Source: Burkholderia sp. Ax-1719 | GTDB taxonomy: Bacteria; Pseudomonadota; Gammaproteobacteria; Burkholderiales; Burkholderiaceae | Direction of reading: 5' to 3' | Length of the DNA stretch: 64,000 nucleotides | Assembly (NCBI RefSeq): GCF_011753055.1 | Contig: NZ_VWWJ01000004.1 | Coordinates: forward strand, 372,001 to 436,000 | Part shown: piece after piece, positions 17,766 through 26,422 of the stretch | Layout: every line of letters starts with the position of its first letter | Numbering within the stretch: position 1 is the stretch's first letter | Position numbers and translations under genes: made by a program | Notes under the pieces: generated by a model | What the model saw: only the letters and a program-made list of their open reading frames with translations | The model's database searches: none | Told to the model about the DNA's origin: nothing

Positions 17766-17779
17766 CTAACGATCATTAG
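17766..17779. promoter_or_regulatory. candidate TetR operator upstream of the IclR pair
   Basis: CTAACGATCATTAG is a near-perfect 14-bp palindrome (CTAA-N-GATC-N-TTAG) 53 bp upstream of the IclR start at 17713, in an AT-rich stretch between that gene and the acyl-CoA dehydrogenase end. Confidence 0.5.
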
Positions 17780-17883
17780 AATAAATGCCCAGACCAATGT
17801 CGATTGGGGTTAACGCAATCGTGCCTGGATGCCGGCGGCAATGTGCTGGAACCCGCCTGCCGCCGGCTTTGTGCGTATGCGCG

Positions 17884-19035
17884 TTATTGCGCCTCGCGAA
17901 TCATGTTGCGGGCAATCACGATCTGCTGGATCTGCGTCGTGCCCTCGTAGATGCGGAACAGGCGCACATCGCGGTAAAAGCGTTCGATGCCGTATTCGGA
18001 CATATAACCCGCGCCGCCGAAGATCTGCACCGCGCGGTCGGCCACGCGGCCGCACATTTCCGATGCGAACAGCTTGGCGCAGGACGCTTCGGTGCTTACG
18101 GGCAGCTTGGCGTCGCGGCGGCGCGCGGCGTCCAGCACCATGCTGCGGGCTGCGTAGATTTCGGCCTTGCTGTCGGCCAGCATGGCCTGAACGAGCTGGA
18201 AATCGGCGATAGGCGCGCCGAACTGCTTGCGCTCCATCGCATACGACAGCGCCATGGCCAGCATGCGTTCGGCCACCGCCACGCAGACCGCGGCGATATG
18301 GATGCGGCCCTTGTCCAGCACCTTCATCGCGGTCTTGAAGCCCTGGCCTTCCTTGCCGCCGATCAGATTCGCTGCGGGCACGCGCACATTGTCGAAGATC
18401 ACATCGCAGGTATGCGCGCCTTTCTGGCCCATCTTCCGGTCGAGCTTGCCAAAGCTGATGCCGGGCGTTTTCGCATCGACGATAAAGGCCGAAATGCCGC
18501 CCGAACCCTTGTCGTCGGGATTGGTGCGCGCCATCAGCGTGAAGATGCCGGCATGCGGCGCATTGGTGATGAAGCGCTTGGTGCCGTTCACCACATAGTG
18601 GTCGCCGTCCTTGATGGCGGTGGTGCGCAGCGACGCCGCATCGGAGCCCGATTCGGGTTCGGTCAGCGCGAACGAGGCGATCAGTTCGCCCGTGGCGAGG
18701 CGCGGCAGATACTTTTCCTGCTGCTCGGGCGTGCCGTCGAACAGAATGCCCTGTGAGCCTATGCCCACCGTCGTGCCCAGCAGCGAGCGGAACACGGGCG
18801 ACGCGCGGCATAGTTCGAACACGGCCAGCACTTCTTCTTCCATGGTCAGTTCGAGGCCGCCGAAGCGCTCGGGAATCGTCAGGCCGAACAGGCCCATGTT
18901 TTTCATATCGGTGACGATGTCCTCGGGGATGTCGTCGGTTTCGGCGACGCGCTCCTCGTTGGGAATCAGCCGCTCGCGCACGAAGCGGGCGATGGTGTCG
19001 AGCAATCCGTTGAGCGTTTCCTGGTCGCGAATCAT
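17884..19035 (-). CDS. acyl-CoA dehydrogenase
   Basis: A 383-residue FAD-dependent acyl-CoA dehydrogenase catalysing alpha,beta-desaturation and feeding electrons to ETF. The family signatures are FALTEPESGSDAAS (FAD/substrate loop), KRFITNAPHAGIFTLMAR, and the C-terminal RIYEGTTQIQQIVIAR, whose Glu in YEGTTQ is the catalytic-base position of the short/medium-chain group. It is a single minus-strand gene, divergent from the MaoC hydratase operon, with EtfAB at 10.7-12.4 kb and ETF-QO at 26.4 kb in the same cluster. Chain length or branched specificity is not readable. Confidence 0.96.
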   Translation of the reverse strand: MIRDQETLNGLLDTIARFVRERLIPNEERVAETDDIPEDIVTDMKNMGLFGLTIPERFGGLELTMEEEVLAVFELCRASPVFRSLLGTTVGIGSQGILFDGTPEQQEKYLPRLATGELIASFALTEPESGSDAASLRTTAIKDGDHYVVNGTKRFITNAPHAGIFTLMARTNPDDKGSGGISAFIVDAKTPGISFGKLDRKMGQKGAHTCDVIFDNVRVPAANLIGGKEGQGFKTAMKVLDKGRIHIAAVCVAVAERMLAMALSYAMERKQFGAPIADFQLVQAMLADSKAEIYAARSMVLDAARRRDAKLPVSTEASCAKLFASEMCGRVADRAVQIFGGAGYMSEYGIERFYRDVRLFRIYEGTTQIQQIVIARNMIREAQ

Positions 19036-19229
19036 GTCGGCGTGTCATTCATTGGGTGAGGATGGCCCATGCTGCGTCAGCCACCCGCGCGAGGCAACGG
19101 GTTTGCGCAGGCTGTTCCGGAAAATGGAATTTCTCTGAATCACGCGGCATGCGGGTTGACTCGCGTCCCATGGCGCTGGCGGATCGCCGCAGCGAAACCC
19201 GCGCCAGGAATCAACCGGCAGCCGATGCC

Positions 19230-19286
19230 AAGGTACGGAACAGACCGTGCAAAGCCGTTGACCGGGAATGGCGCCGGTTTCATCGT
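19230..19286 (+). promoter_or_regulatory. activator-box promoter P8 (MaoC-SDR-thiolase operon)
   Basis: AAGGTACGGAAC (core 19233-19241), 16 nt, TTGACC (19258-19263); the -10 is weak (CATCGT, 19281-19286). It faces the seven-gene plus-strand operon starting at 19310. Confidence 0.7.
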
Positions 19287-19309
19287 GTGGTCTGGTTATC
19301 ACAGCCGTC

Positions 19310-20194
19310 ATGCACGCCATGTCACTCAATCCCGCTCAACTGCTGGCACGCCGCTTTCCTGTTATCGAACACGCGTTTTCCCAGCGCGAAACCCAGCTTT
19401 ATGCACTTGGACTCGGTTTGGGCGCGGACCCGCTCGACGCGGGGCAATTGCGCTATGTCTACGAAGGAAAAGACGGCCAGTCGCTGCGCGCCATGCCGAC
19501 CATGGCGAACGTGCTGGCCTATCCCGGCTTCTGGGCCCGCGAGCCGGACACCGGCATCACCTGGCAAAAGCTCCTGCACGCCGAGCAGGAAATCCGCATT
19601 CATGCACCGCTGCCCGCCAGCGGGCGAGTGAAGGGCGCAACCCGTATCACCGGCCTGTGGGACAAAGGCGCGGGCAAGGGCGCGTTCCTGCAGCAAACAC
19701 GCGACATCACGGATGCTGCAACAGGCGAGTTGCTGGCAAGCGTCGTGCAATTGAGCCTGCTGCGCGGCGACGGCGGTTTCGGCGAAGGCGGCACGGACGG
19801 CGCGCCGCCCGCAGCGCACGCCATGCCCGAAGGCGAACCGGACCACCTATGGGATCTGGCCACGCCTGCGCAACTCGCCTTGATCTACCGGCTAAGCGGC
19901 GACCTCAATCCTTTGCACGCGGATCCGGCTGTTGCCACCGCTGCGGGCTTCGAGCGGCCGATCCTGCACGGCATGGCGCTCATGGGCGTGGCCGCGCATG
20001 CTGTGCTGCGCACGGTGCTGAATTACGACGATGCGCGCTTCGCGGGCATGCGCGTGCGCTTTACCGCGCCCGCCTGGCCGGGCGACACCTTGCGCTGCGA
20101 GATGTGGCTGCGCGGCAGCACAGTGTCGCTGCGCGTGACGGCGGTGGAGCGCGGCGTGGTCGTCCTGAACAATGCACGGGTCGATCTGGCCTGA
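19310..20194 (+). CDS. MaoC-family (hydratase 2 type) enoyl-CoA hydratase/dehydratase
   Basis: A 294-residue double hot-dog protein. The C-terminal domain carries the R-specific hydratase 2 motif YRLSGDLNPLHADP, with catalytic Asp and His (GDxNPxH), followed by AGFERPILHGMALMG. The N-terminal half is the non-catalytic hot-dog with NVLAYPGFW. The start is ATG 19310 (MHAMSLN) or 19319; the frame stays open further upstream without support. The product would be an R-3-hydroxyacyl-CoA, handed to the SDR encoded next. First gene of the operon, 47 bp after promoter P8. Confidence 0.92.
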   Translation: MHAMSLNPAQLLARRFPVIEHAFSQRETQLYALGLGLGADPLDAGQLRYVYEGKDGQSLRAMPTMANVLAYPGFWAREPDTGITWQKLLHAEQEIRIHAPLPASGRVKGATRITGLWDKGAGKGAFLQQTRDITDAATGELLASVVQLSLLRGDGGFGEGGTDGAPPAAHAMPEGEPDHLWDLATPAQLALIYRLSGDLNPLHADPAVATAAGFERPILHGMALMGVAAHAVLRTVLNYDDARFAGMRVRFTAPAWPGDTLRCEMWLRGSTVSLRVTAVERGVVVLNNARVDLA

Positions 20195-20228
20195 CAATCA
20201 AATACCAGGAAATACTAAGGAGTCAAAA

Positions 20229-20978
20229 ATGGATCTGGGTCTGACCGGCAAGGTTGCTATCGTGACAGGTTCGGCGCGCGGACTGGGCGCGGCGACTGCG
20301 CGCCGTCTCGCACAGGAGGGCGCAAAGGTCGTCATCACCGATATCAATGCGGAACTCGCGAATGCGACCGCCAAAGCGCTGCAAGAAGAAGGCCTTGCCG
20401 CGCACTGCATCGTGGGCGACATCACCAAAGCCGCGGACGTCCAGCGCCTCGTCGATGAAACCGTCGCGCACTTTGGCGGCGTGCATATCCTCGTCAACAA
20501 CGCGGGCGCGCCGCGCGACAAGTACCTCGTCAAGATGAGCGAGGACGACTGGGATTTCGTCATGAACGTGATGCTCAAGGGCGCATTTCTGGCTGCCAAA
20601 GCCGTCATGCCGCATTTCATCGATCAGGGCTGGGGCCGCCTCATCAACATCAGCTCGCGCGCGCATCTGGGCAATCCCACGCAAGCCAATTATTCGGCGG
20701 CGAAGGCGGGTTTGATCGGCATGGCAAAGGCGCTGTCGCTGGAGGAAGGCCGCTACGGCATCACCGCGAACTGCGTAGCGCCCGGCTTCATGGAAACGGA
20801 AATGGTCCAGGCGCTGCCGACCTACGAAACCATCAAGGAGCGCGCCGTGGCGGCGCAGCCGATCAAGCGCGTGGGCCGTCCCGACGATATCGCCGATGCC
20901 GTCGCCTTCCTCGCCAGCGAGCGCGCGGGCTTTATCAGCGGCGAAGTGCTGCATGTGACGGGTGGGCGCTACGGCTGA
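20229..20978 (+). CDS. SDR 3-hydroxyacyl-CoA dehydrogenase / FabG-like reductase
   Basis: A 249-residue SDR: TGSARGLG cofactor motif, NNAG, INISSRAHLG, and YSAAKAG with catalytic Tyr and Lys. The closing GFISGEVLHVTGGRYG is typical of FabG/PhaB-type enzymes. The ATG at 20229 follows AAGGAGTC. Between a hydratase and a thiolase it probably oxidises the R-3-hydroxyacyl-CoA to the 3-ketoacyl-CoA. Co-transcribed, 34 bp after the hydratase. Confidence 0.93.
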   Translation: MDLGLTGKVAIVTGSARGLGAATARRLAQEGAKVVITDINAELANATAKALQEEGLAAHCIVGDITKAADVQRLVDETVAHFGGVHILVNNAGAPRDKYLVKMSEDDWDFVMNVMLKGAFLAAKAVMPHFIDQGWGRLINISSRAHLGNPTQANYSAAKAGLIGMAKALSLEEGRYGITANCVAPGFMETEMVQALPTYETIKERAVAAQPIKRVGRPDDIADAVAFLASERAGFISGEVLHVTGGRYG

Positions 20979-21044
20979 TCGCGCATTGGCCGCAAGAGCG
21001 GCAACATCGACGAAAGTATTCGAGCTATTCAGGAGGCAATGAAA

Positions 21045-22250
21045 ATGAAACGAGCAGCCATCGTCTCGCCGCTGCGCACGCCGGTGGGCGCATTCGGCGG
21101 AGCATTGAAGGGCGTTCCCGTCGAAGCGCTGGGCGCAACCGTGGCGCGCGCGATCGTGGAGCGCACGGGCATCGACGCGGCGCGCATCGACGACGTGGTG
21201 TTCGCCCAGAGCTATGCGAGCGGCGAAACACCGTGCACGGGCCGCTGGGTCGCGCTGCAGGCGGGCTTTCCGATCGAGGTGGCAGGCATGCAGCTCGACC
21301 GCCGTTGCGGCGGCGGCGTGCAGGCGCTCGCCACCGCGGCGATGATGGTGCAGACCGGCGCGGCCGATGTGGTGATGGCCGGCGGCGTGGAAAGCATGAG
21401 CAACGTCGAGTACTACACGACCGATATGCGCTGGGGCAAGCGCGCGGGATCGGTGAAGTTTCATGACCGTCTGGACCGGGGCCGCGAGCGTTCGCAGCCC
21501 GAGGAGCGCTTTGGCCGTATCAGCGGCATGATCGAAACCGCCGAGACGCTGGCGCGCGAATATGGCATCTCGCGCGAGGCGTCCGACCGTTTCGCGGTAC
21601 GCAGCCATCAACGCGCCGCAGCGGCGCAGGCGGCGGGCAAGCTGGATGCCGAGATCGTTGGCGTGTCGGTGCCGCAGCGCAAGGGCGACGCGATTCTGGT
21701 GAGCAAGGACGAAGGCGTGCGCGGCGAAACCACGGTCGAGAGCCTGGCGAAGCTCAAGCCGGTGATGAAGGAAGGCGTGGTGACGGCGGGCAACGCCTGC
21801 CAGCAGAACGACGCGGCCGCCGCCTGCCTGATCGTGGCGGAAGACAAGCTCGAAGAACTGGGCCTCACGCCGATGGGCTGGCTGGTCGGTTGGGCCGCGG
21901 CGGGCTGCGATCCGGCGCGCATGGGCATCGGCCCGGTGCCTGCGGTGCAGAAAGTGCTGGCGCGCACGGGTTTGACGTTCGACCAGATGGACCTGATCGA
22001 ACTGAACGAGGCCTTCGCCTGCCAGGCGCTGGCGTGCGTGTCGGGTTGGGGGAGTTCGATGGAGGCGCTGGAAGATCGCCTGAACGTCAACGGCTCGGGC
22101 ATTTCGCTGGGCCATCCGGTCGGCGCCACGGGCGTGCGCATCATGACCACGCTGCTGCACGAAATGCAGCGCCGCAAGGCTCGCTACGGGCTGGAGACGA
22201 TGTGCATCGGCGGCGGTCAGGGCATCGCCATGATCGTCGAGCGCGCCTGA
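21045..22250 (+). CDS. thiolase (acetyl-CoA acyltransferase)
   Basis: A 401-residue thiolase that would cleave a 3-ketoacyl-CoA. Acyl-binding Cys88 lies in LDRRCGGGVQAL, the histidine in GHPVGATG, and the second cysteine in CIGGGQG; NEAFACQALA is the conserved NEAFA block. Two in-frame ATGs exist (21039 and 21045); the second has the better spacing from AGGAGG. The stop TGA shares a base with the next ATG (TGATG). Confidence 0.95.
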   Translation: MKRAAIVSPLRTPVGAFGGALKGVPVEALGATVARAIVERTGIDAARIDDVVFAQSYASGETPCTGRWVALQAGFPIEVAGMQLDRRCGGGVQALATAAMMVQTGAADVVMAGGVESMSNVEYYTTDMRWGKRAGSVKFHDRLDRGRERSQPEERFGRISGMIETAETLAREYGISREASDRFAVRSHQRAAAAQAAGKLDAEIVGVSVPQRKGDAILVSKDEGVRGETTVESLAKLKPVMKEGVVTAGNACQQNDAAAACLIVAEDKLEELGLTPMGWLVGWAAAGCDPARMGIGPVPAVQKVLARTGLTFDQMDLIELNEAFACQALACVSGWGSSMEALEDRLNVNGSGISLGHPVGATGVRIMTTLLHEMQRRKARYGLETMCIGGGQGIAMIVERA

Positions 22251-24283
22251 TGAGCAAAAACCAGATCGATCAAGAGCAGAGACAGATCATGAATCACCCC
22301 GAATCGAGCCATACCGAATCGAGCCATACCGAATCGAGCCATACCTGGCAGCCGGGCGAGCGCGAATTGCAGAACGCCGGCATCGTGAAGCTGATGCAGG
22401 CGCTGGACACGCCTACATACGAAGCGCTGCTGCGCGTGTCGATCGACGACCCCGAACGCTACTGGAACACCGTGATGCGCGAATGCGCCATCGCCTGGGA
22501 CGAAGCGCCCCAAGGTTACGTGGATCTGTCGCGCGGCCCGCAGTTTCCCAGCTGGTTTCCCGGCGGCAAGCTCAACTGGGTGAACACGATCTACGCCTGG
22601 GCGCATCACCCGGCGACGGCGCAGCAGAACGCCGTGGTGGCCGAGCGCGAGGACGGCAGCGTCAGCGCGCTGACCTATGCCGAGCTGGAAACGCGCGTGC
22701 GCGACTTCGCGGCGGGTCTTGCCCAGCGTGGCCTCAAGCAGGGCGACCGGATCGGCCTGTTGATGGAAAACGGCATCGAGGCGACCATTTCGCTGCTGGC
22801 CATCGTGCATCTGGGCGCGCTGGTCGTGCCGCTGTTCAGCGGCTTTGGCGTCGATGCGATCGTGGCGCGGCTCTCTGCCGCCGAGGCGCGCATGGTGATC
22901 GCGTCGACAGGCTTTTCGCGCCGCACCAAACGCGTCAATGTCGAAGGCGCACTGCGCGACGCCTGGCGACAACTGCCGCTCGTCGAACACGTGATCTGGA
23001 AGCGCGCCGAAGGCGAAACCGCCCAGGACGCGCGCGATCTGGACTGGCAGGACATCGCTGCCGCTGCGCGCGGTCAAGGCACGCCTGCGGTTTCGGTAAC
23101 GCCCGATACGCCGTTCATGGTGATCTACACCTCGGGCACCACGGGCAAGCCCAAGGGCGTGGTGCATACGCACGGCAGCTTCCCGATCAAGATCGCGCAC
23201 GATTCACTGATCCATTTCGACGTGCATCCCGGCGACGTCTTTTGCTGGCCCGCCGACATGGGCTGGATCGCGGGCACGCTGGTGCTGGGCTGCGCGCTGC
23301 TGCGCGGCGCAACGCTGGTGTGCTACGACGGCGCGCCCGACTATCCCGACTGGTCGCGCATGTCGCGTATCGTCGAGCGCCACAAGGTCACGCATTTCGG
23401 CTCCGCGCCCACGCTCATTCGCGGCATGGCGAGCCACGAGGCCGTGGCGCTTCAGGGCGACCGTTCGACGGTGCGCCTGCTCATCACGGCGGGCGAAGGC
23501 ATCGCGCCGGAGCACTTCAACTGGTTCCTGGAGCGCTTCGGCGACGGCAGCGCGCCCGTCATCAACTACACGGGCGGCACCGAAGCCTCGGGCGCGCTGC
23601 TGGCGAGCGTGCCGATCCGCCCGATCCCGCCCAGCGGCTTCAATACCGTCTCGCCTGGAGTGGCGGCGGACGTGGTCGATCCCGCAGGCAACAGCGTGAG
23701 CGGCGAAGTGGGCGAACTGGCGATCCGCGCGCCGTTCGTCGGCATGACGCATTCGTTCTGGCGCGACGACGAACGCTATCTGGAAACCTACTGGCAGACC
23801 ATTCCCGGCATCTGGGTGCATGGCGACCTGGCGCTGCGCACGCCCGAGGGCAACTACTTCATGATGGGCCGCTCCGACGACACGCTTAAGGTCGCGGGCA
23901 AGCGTCTGGGTCCCGCCGAAGTCGAGGAAGTGGTGCTGGAACTGGCCGATGTCGCCGAAGCCGCCGCCATCGGCGTGGCCGACGCGGAGAAGGGGCAGAA
24001 GCTGGTGGTCTTCGTGGTGCCAAAGCCCGGTGCGGCAAGCGCACACGCGGATCTCGAAGCCGCTGTGTCCGGTCACGTCGATAAACGTCTGGGCCGCCCG
24101 TTCCGGCCCGGCCGCGTGCACGTGGTCGAGCAGTTGCCGAAGACGCGCAGCTCCAAGATCATGCGCCGCGTGATCCGCAGCGTGTATTGCGGACTGCCAC
24201 CGGGCGATCTGTCATCGCTCGACAACCCGGCTGCGCTCGATGAAGTGCGCGCGGTGGCGGCAAACGCTGCGCCTTCGGCCTGA
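22250..24283 (+). CDS. AMP-dependent acyl-CoA synthetase (acetyl-CoA-synthetase-like)
   Basis: A 677-residue ANL-superfamily ligase that adenylates an acid and transfers it to CoA. YTSGTTGKPKGVVHTHG is the P-loop signature, YTGGTEASG the second core motif, and WVHGDLALRTPEGNYFMMGR with DDTLKVAGKRLGPAEVE the C-terminal hinge. WFPGGKLNWVN near the N-terminus is the acetyl/propionyl-CoA synthetase hallmark. The start is ATG 22250 (coupled to the thiolase stop) or ATG 22289. The segment between the two carries three ESSHT repeats just after 22289. The substrate is unknown; a short-chain or branched acid of the pathway is plausible. Confidence 0.93.
   Translation: MSKNQIDQEQRQIMNHPESSHTESSHTESSHTWQPGERELQNAGIVKLMQALDTPTYEALLRVSIDDPERYWNTVMRECAIAWDEAPQGYVDLSRGPQFPSWFPGGKLNWVNTIYAWAHHPATAQQNAVVAEREDGSVSALTYAELETRVRDFAAGLAQRGLKQGDRIGLLMENGIEATISLLAIVHLGALVVPLFSGFGVDAIVARLSAAEARMVIASTGFSRRTKRVNVEGALRDAWRQLPLVEHVIWKRAEGETAQDARDLDWQDIAAAARGQGTPAVSVTPDTPFMVIYTSGTTGKPKGVVHTHGSFPIKIAHDSLIHFDVHPGDVFCWPADMGWIAGTLVLGCALLRGATLVCYDGAPDYPDWSRMSRIVERHKVTHFGSAPTLIRGMASHEAVALQGDRSTVRLLITAGEGIAPEHFNWFLERFGDGSAPVINYTGGTEASGALLASVPIRPIPPSGFNTVSPGVAADVVDPAGNSVSGEVGELAIRAPFVGMTHSFWRDDERYLETYWQTIPGIWVHGDLALRTPEGNYFMMGRSDDTLKVAGKRLGPAEVEEVVLELADVAEAAAIGVADAEKGQKLVVFVVPKPGAASAHADLEAAVSGHVDKRLGRPFRPGRVHVVEQLPKTRSSKIMRRVIRSVYCGLPPGDLSSLDNPAALDEVRAVAANAAPSA
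22301..22345 (+). repeat. three perfect 15-bp tandem repeats within the acyl-CoA synthetase gene
   Basis: The unit GAATCGAGCCATACC occurs three times without mismatch and encodes ESSHT three times. Being a multiple of 3 it keeps the frame. It is close to the start codon and likely varies in number among strains. Confidence 0.97.
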
Positions 24284-24296
24284 TGCATCCCACGCC

Positions 24297-25160
24297 ATGA
24301 ACGCCAGCCGGGCGCTTGCCCAGACTGCTCAGCCGCAGACCGCGCAGCCCGATGCACCAGCGCCACGGCCAACCGTTGCGTTGCGTGCCGGGCCAGGGGC
24401 GAAAGTCGTCGCGCCGCTGGTGCGCGCGCTGTCGATGATCGCCGCGTTCACGCCCCAGGAGCGCTGGCTGGGCAACGGCCAGCTCGCACAGCGCACGGGT
24501 TTGCCGCCTTCGACGGTGTCGCGGATCGCGCACTCGCTGGTCTGCCTCGGCTATCTGCTGTACGACGGCTCGCGCCGCAAGTACCGGCTTTCGCCAGCCG
24601 TGCTGGGTCTGGGCTACGCGGCGATCGCCCACTCGGCGATCCAGGGCCTGGCCGGCGAGCGCATGGCGGCCTTCGCGCGCGAGCACCGGCTGCACGTTTG
24701 CCTGGCGATGCGCGACCGGCTCGATCTCGTCGTGCTCGAATGCCGGCGCAGTCTCGAATCGCCCGTCATGCTGCCGCTGCATGTGGGCATGCGGGTGGGC
24801 ATCGCGCTGTCGCCGATGGGCTGGTCGCTACTCGCGGCGCTGCCCGAACTTGAGCGCAGCTATCTGCTCGACAACGTCGAGCGGCGCATTCCGCGCGACT
24901 GGACCCGGCTGCGCCGACGCGTGCTGGAGGGCATGGCGCAGGTTGGCGAGAAGGGGTATTGCACGGCCATCGGCGAATGGGAGCCGGAGCTGGGCGTGCT
25001 GGCCGCCTCGGTGCCGCTCGAAGGCAACGCGCCCTTCGTGCTGACCTGCATCGGCGCGAGTCACCTCATGACGCGTGCGCGCGTGGAGCGCGAACTGGGG
25101 CCGCGCCTGCTGGCGATGGCTCATGAACTGCAAGCGGAATTCAACGTGATCGGGCAGTGA
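24297..25160 (+). CDS. IclR-family transcriptional regulator within the operon
   Basis: A 287-residue IclR protein with VRALSMIAAFTPQERWLGNG, the HTH QLAQRTGLPPSTVSRIAHSL, GYLLYDGSRRKYRLSPAVLG and the effector domain (LSPMGWSLLAALPELERSYL). It closely resembles the IclR proteins at 1 and 16865. It lies 13 bp after the acyl-CoA synthetase and before the CaiB gene, so it is made with the enzymes, a feed-forward arrangement. The long N-terminus (about 40 residues, Pro/Ala/Gln-rich) may start at a later codon. Confidence 0.92.
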   Translation: MNASRALAQTAQPQTAQPDAPAPRPTVALRAGPGAKVVAPLVRALSMIAAFTPQERWLGNGQLAQRTGLPPSTVSRIAHSLVCLGYLLYDGSRRKYRLSPAVLGLGYAAIAHSAIQGLAGERMAAFAREHRLHVCLAMRDRLDLVVLECRRSLESPVMLPLHVGMRVGIALSPMGWSLLAALPELERSYLLDNVERRIPRDWTRLRRRVLEGMAQVGEKGYCTAIGEWEPELGVLAASVPLEGNAPFVLTCIGASHLMTRARVERELGPRLLAMAHELQAEFNVIGQ

Positions 25161-25210
25161 CCGCGAGGCAATGATTGCGCGGTCGGATCGACACTTATGC
25201 GAGACAAACA

Positions 25211-26392
25211 ATGAAAGTGCTTGATGGCATCAAGGTCCTCGATTTTGGTCGCTTTATCGCCGGGCCGTTCTGCTCGGCGCTGCTGGCGGACTATGGCGCC
25301 GAGGTGATCCGCATCGACCGCGTGGGCGGCGGCGAGGACCGCTTTATCGTGCCGGTCACGGAACAGGGCGAGGGCGCGCTATTCCTGCAGGTCAATCGCA
25401 ACAAGCGCTCGATGACGCTGGACCTCGATAGCCCGGAAGGGCGCGACATCGTGCGACGCCTGCTGGCCGACGCCGACGTGGTGATCGCCAACATGCCGCC
25501 GCGCACGCTCAAAAGTCTGGGGCTGGATTACGAGAGCCTGTGCGCCATCAAGCCGGACATCATCCTCGTGGCTGCGAACGCGTTCGGCAACAGCGAGGCG
25601 GTGCGCGACCGGCTGGGTTTCGATGGCGTGGGCCAGGCGCTCAGCGGTGCGGTGCATATCGCGGGCACGCCGCAGCAGCCGCAAAAGGCGATGGTGCCGG
25701 TGGTGGATTTCGCCACGGCGTTTTCCTGCGCGCTCGGCACGATGCTCGCGCTCTACGAACGGCAGCGCAGCGGCAAGGGCCAGGAGGTGAGCGCGTCGCT
25801 GCTGTGCACCGGGCTCAATATGGCGAGCGGCGCGCTGATCGAGGAAGCGCTACTGGGCCTCGACCGCGCGGCCACGCTCAACCGCGCCTCCAGCTATGCG
25901 CCATCGGATATTTTCAAGGCGAAGGACGGCTGGTTCATCACCCAGGTGATCGGCGCGCCCATGTTCAAACGCTGGACGAGGCTGATGGAGCGGCCCGAAC
26001 TGCTCGACGATCCGCGTTTCGCCGACGACAAACTGCGCGGCGAACACGGCGAGTATCTGAGCGAGGTGATGTCGGCGTGGTGCCGGGACCTGTCGCTCGC
26101 CGAAGCGCTCGCGCAACTGGAAAAGGCGCGCATTCCCGCCGCGCCGGTCAATTCGCCGCGCCAGGCGCTGGAAGACGAAACGATCAAGGCGGCCAACCTG
26201 ATCCAGTGGATGGATTACCCCGGCGCGCCAAAGAAGGTGCCGATCTTCGCCACGCCGGTTTCGCTGTCGCGCACGCCGCCCGAGATTCATACGCGCCCGC
26301 CGCTGACCGGCGAACACACAGACGAAATCCTCGCCGGCATCGGCATCGATGCGCAGACCATTGCCGATCTGCGGCAGCGCAGCATTGTTTAA
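25211..26392 (+). CDS. CaiB/BaiF-family (class III) CoA-transferase
   Basis: A 393-residue class III CoA-transferase. The N-terminal block KVLDFGRFIAGPFCSALLAD then YGAEVIRI is diagnostic, followed by NRNKRSMTLDL, GFDGVGQALSG and the C-terminal RIPAAPVNSPRQALEDE. The start at 25211 is chosen because the frame upstream lacks conserved sequence. It sits in the plus-strand operon between the IclR regulator and ETF-QO. It could swap CoA between a pathway acid and succinyl-, acetyl- or another CoA ester. With the acyl-CoA synthetase and the 12680 transferase this gives three activation enzymes for the cluster. Confidence 0.94.
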   Translation: MKVLDGIKVLDFGRFIAGPFCSALLADYGAEVIRIDRVGGGEDRFIVPVTEQGEGALFLQVNRNKRSMTLDLDSPEGRDIVRRLLADADVVIANMPPRTLKSLGLDYESLCAIKPDIILVAANAFGNSEAVRDRLGFDGVGQALSGAVHIAGTPQQPQKAMVPVVDFATAFSCALGTMLALYERQRSGKGQEVSASLLCTGLNMASGALIEEALLGLDRAATLNRASSYAPSDIFKAKDGWFITQVIGAPMFKRWTRLMERPELLDDPRFADDKLRGEHGEYLSEVMSAWCRDLSLAEALAQLEKARIPAAPVNSPRQALEDETIKAANLIQWMDYPGAPKKVPIFATPVSLSRTPPEIHTRPPLTGEHTDEILAGIGIDAQTIADLRQRSIV

Positions 26393-26422
26393 CCGGGCAG
26401 CCCCACTTACGCAAAAGAACAG

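Noticed and set aside
20223..22160. 645-codon minus-strand frame, and similar ones at 3256-5112 and 25850-27556
   Set aside because: All mirror well-identified genes (SDR/thiolase, monooxygenase, CaiB/ETF-QO) and show no domain.
22301..22345. CRISPR-like repeat
   Set aside because: Tandem 15-bp units without spacers inside a coding sequence; no CRISPR array or cas gene anywhere in the window.
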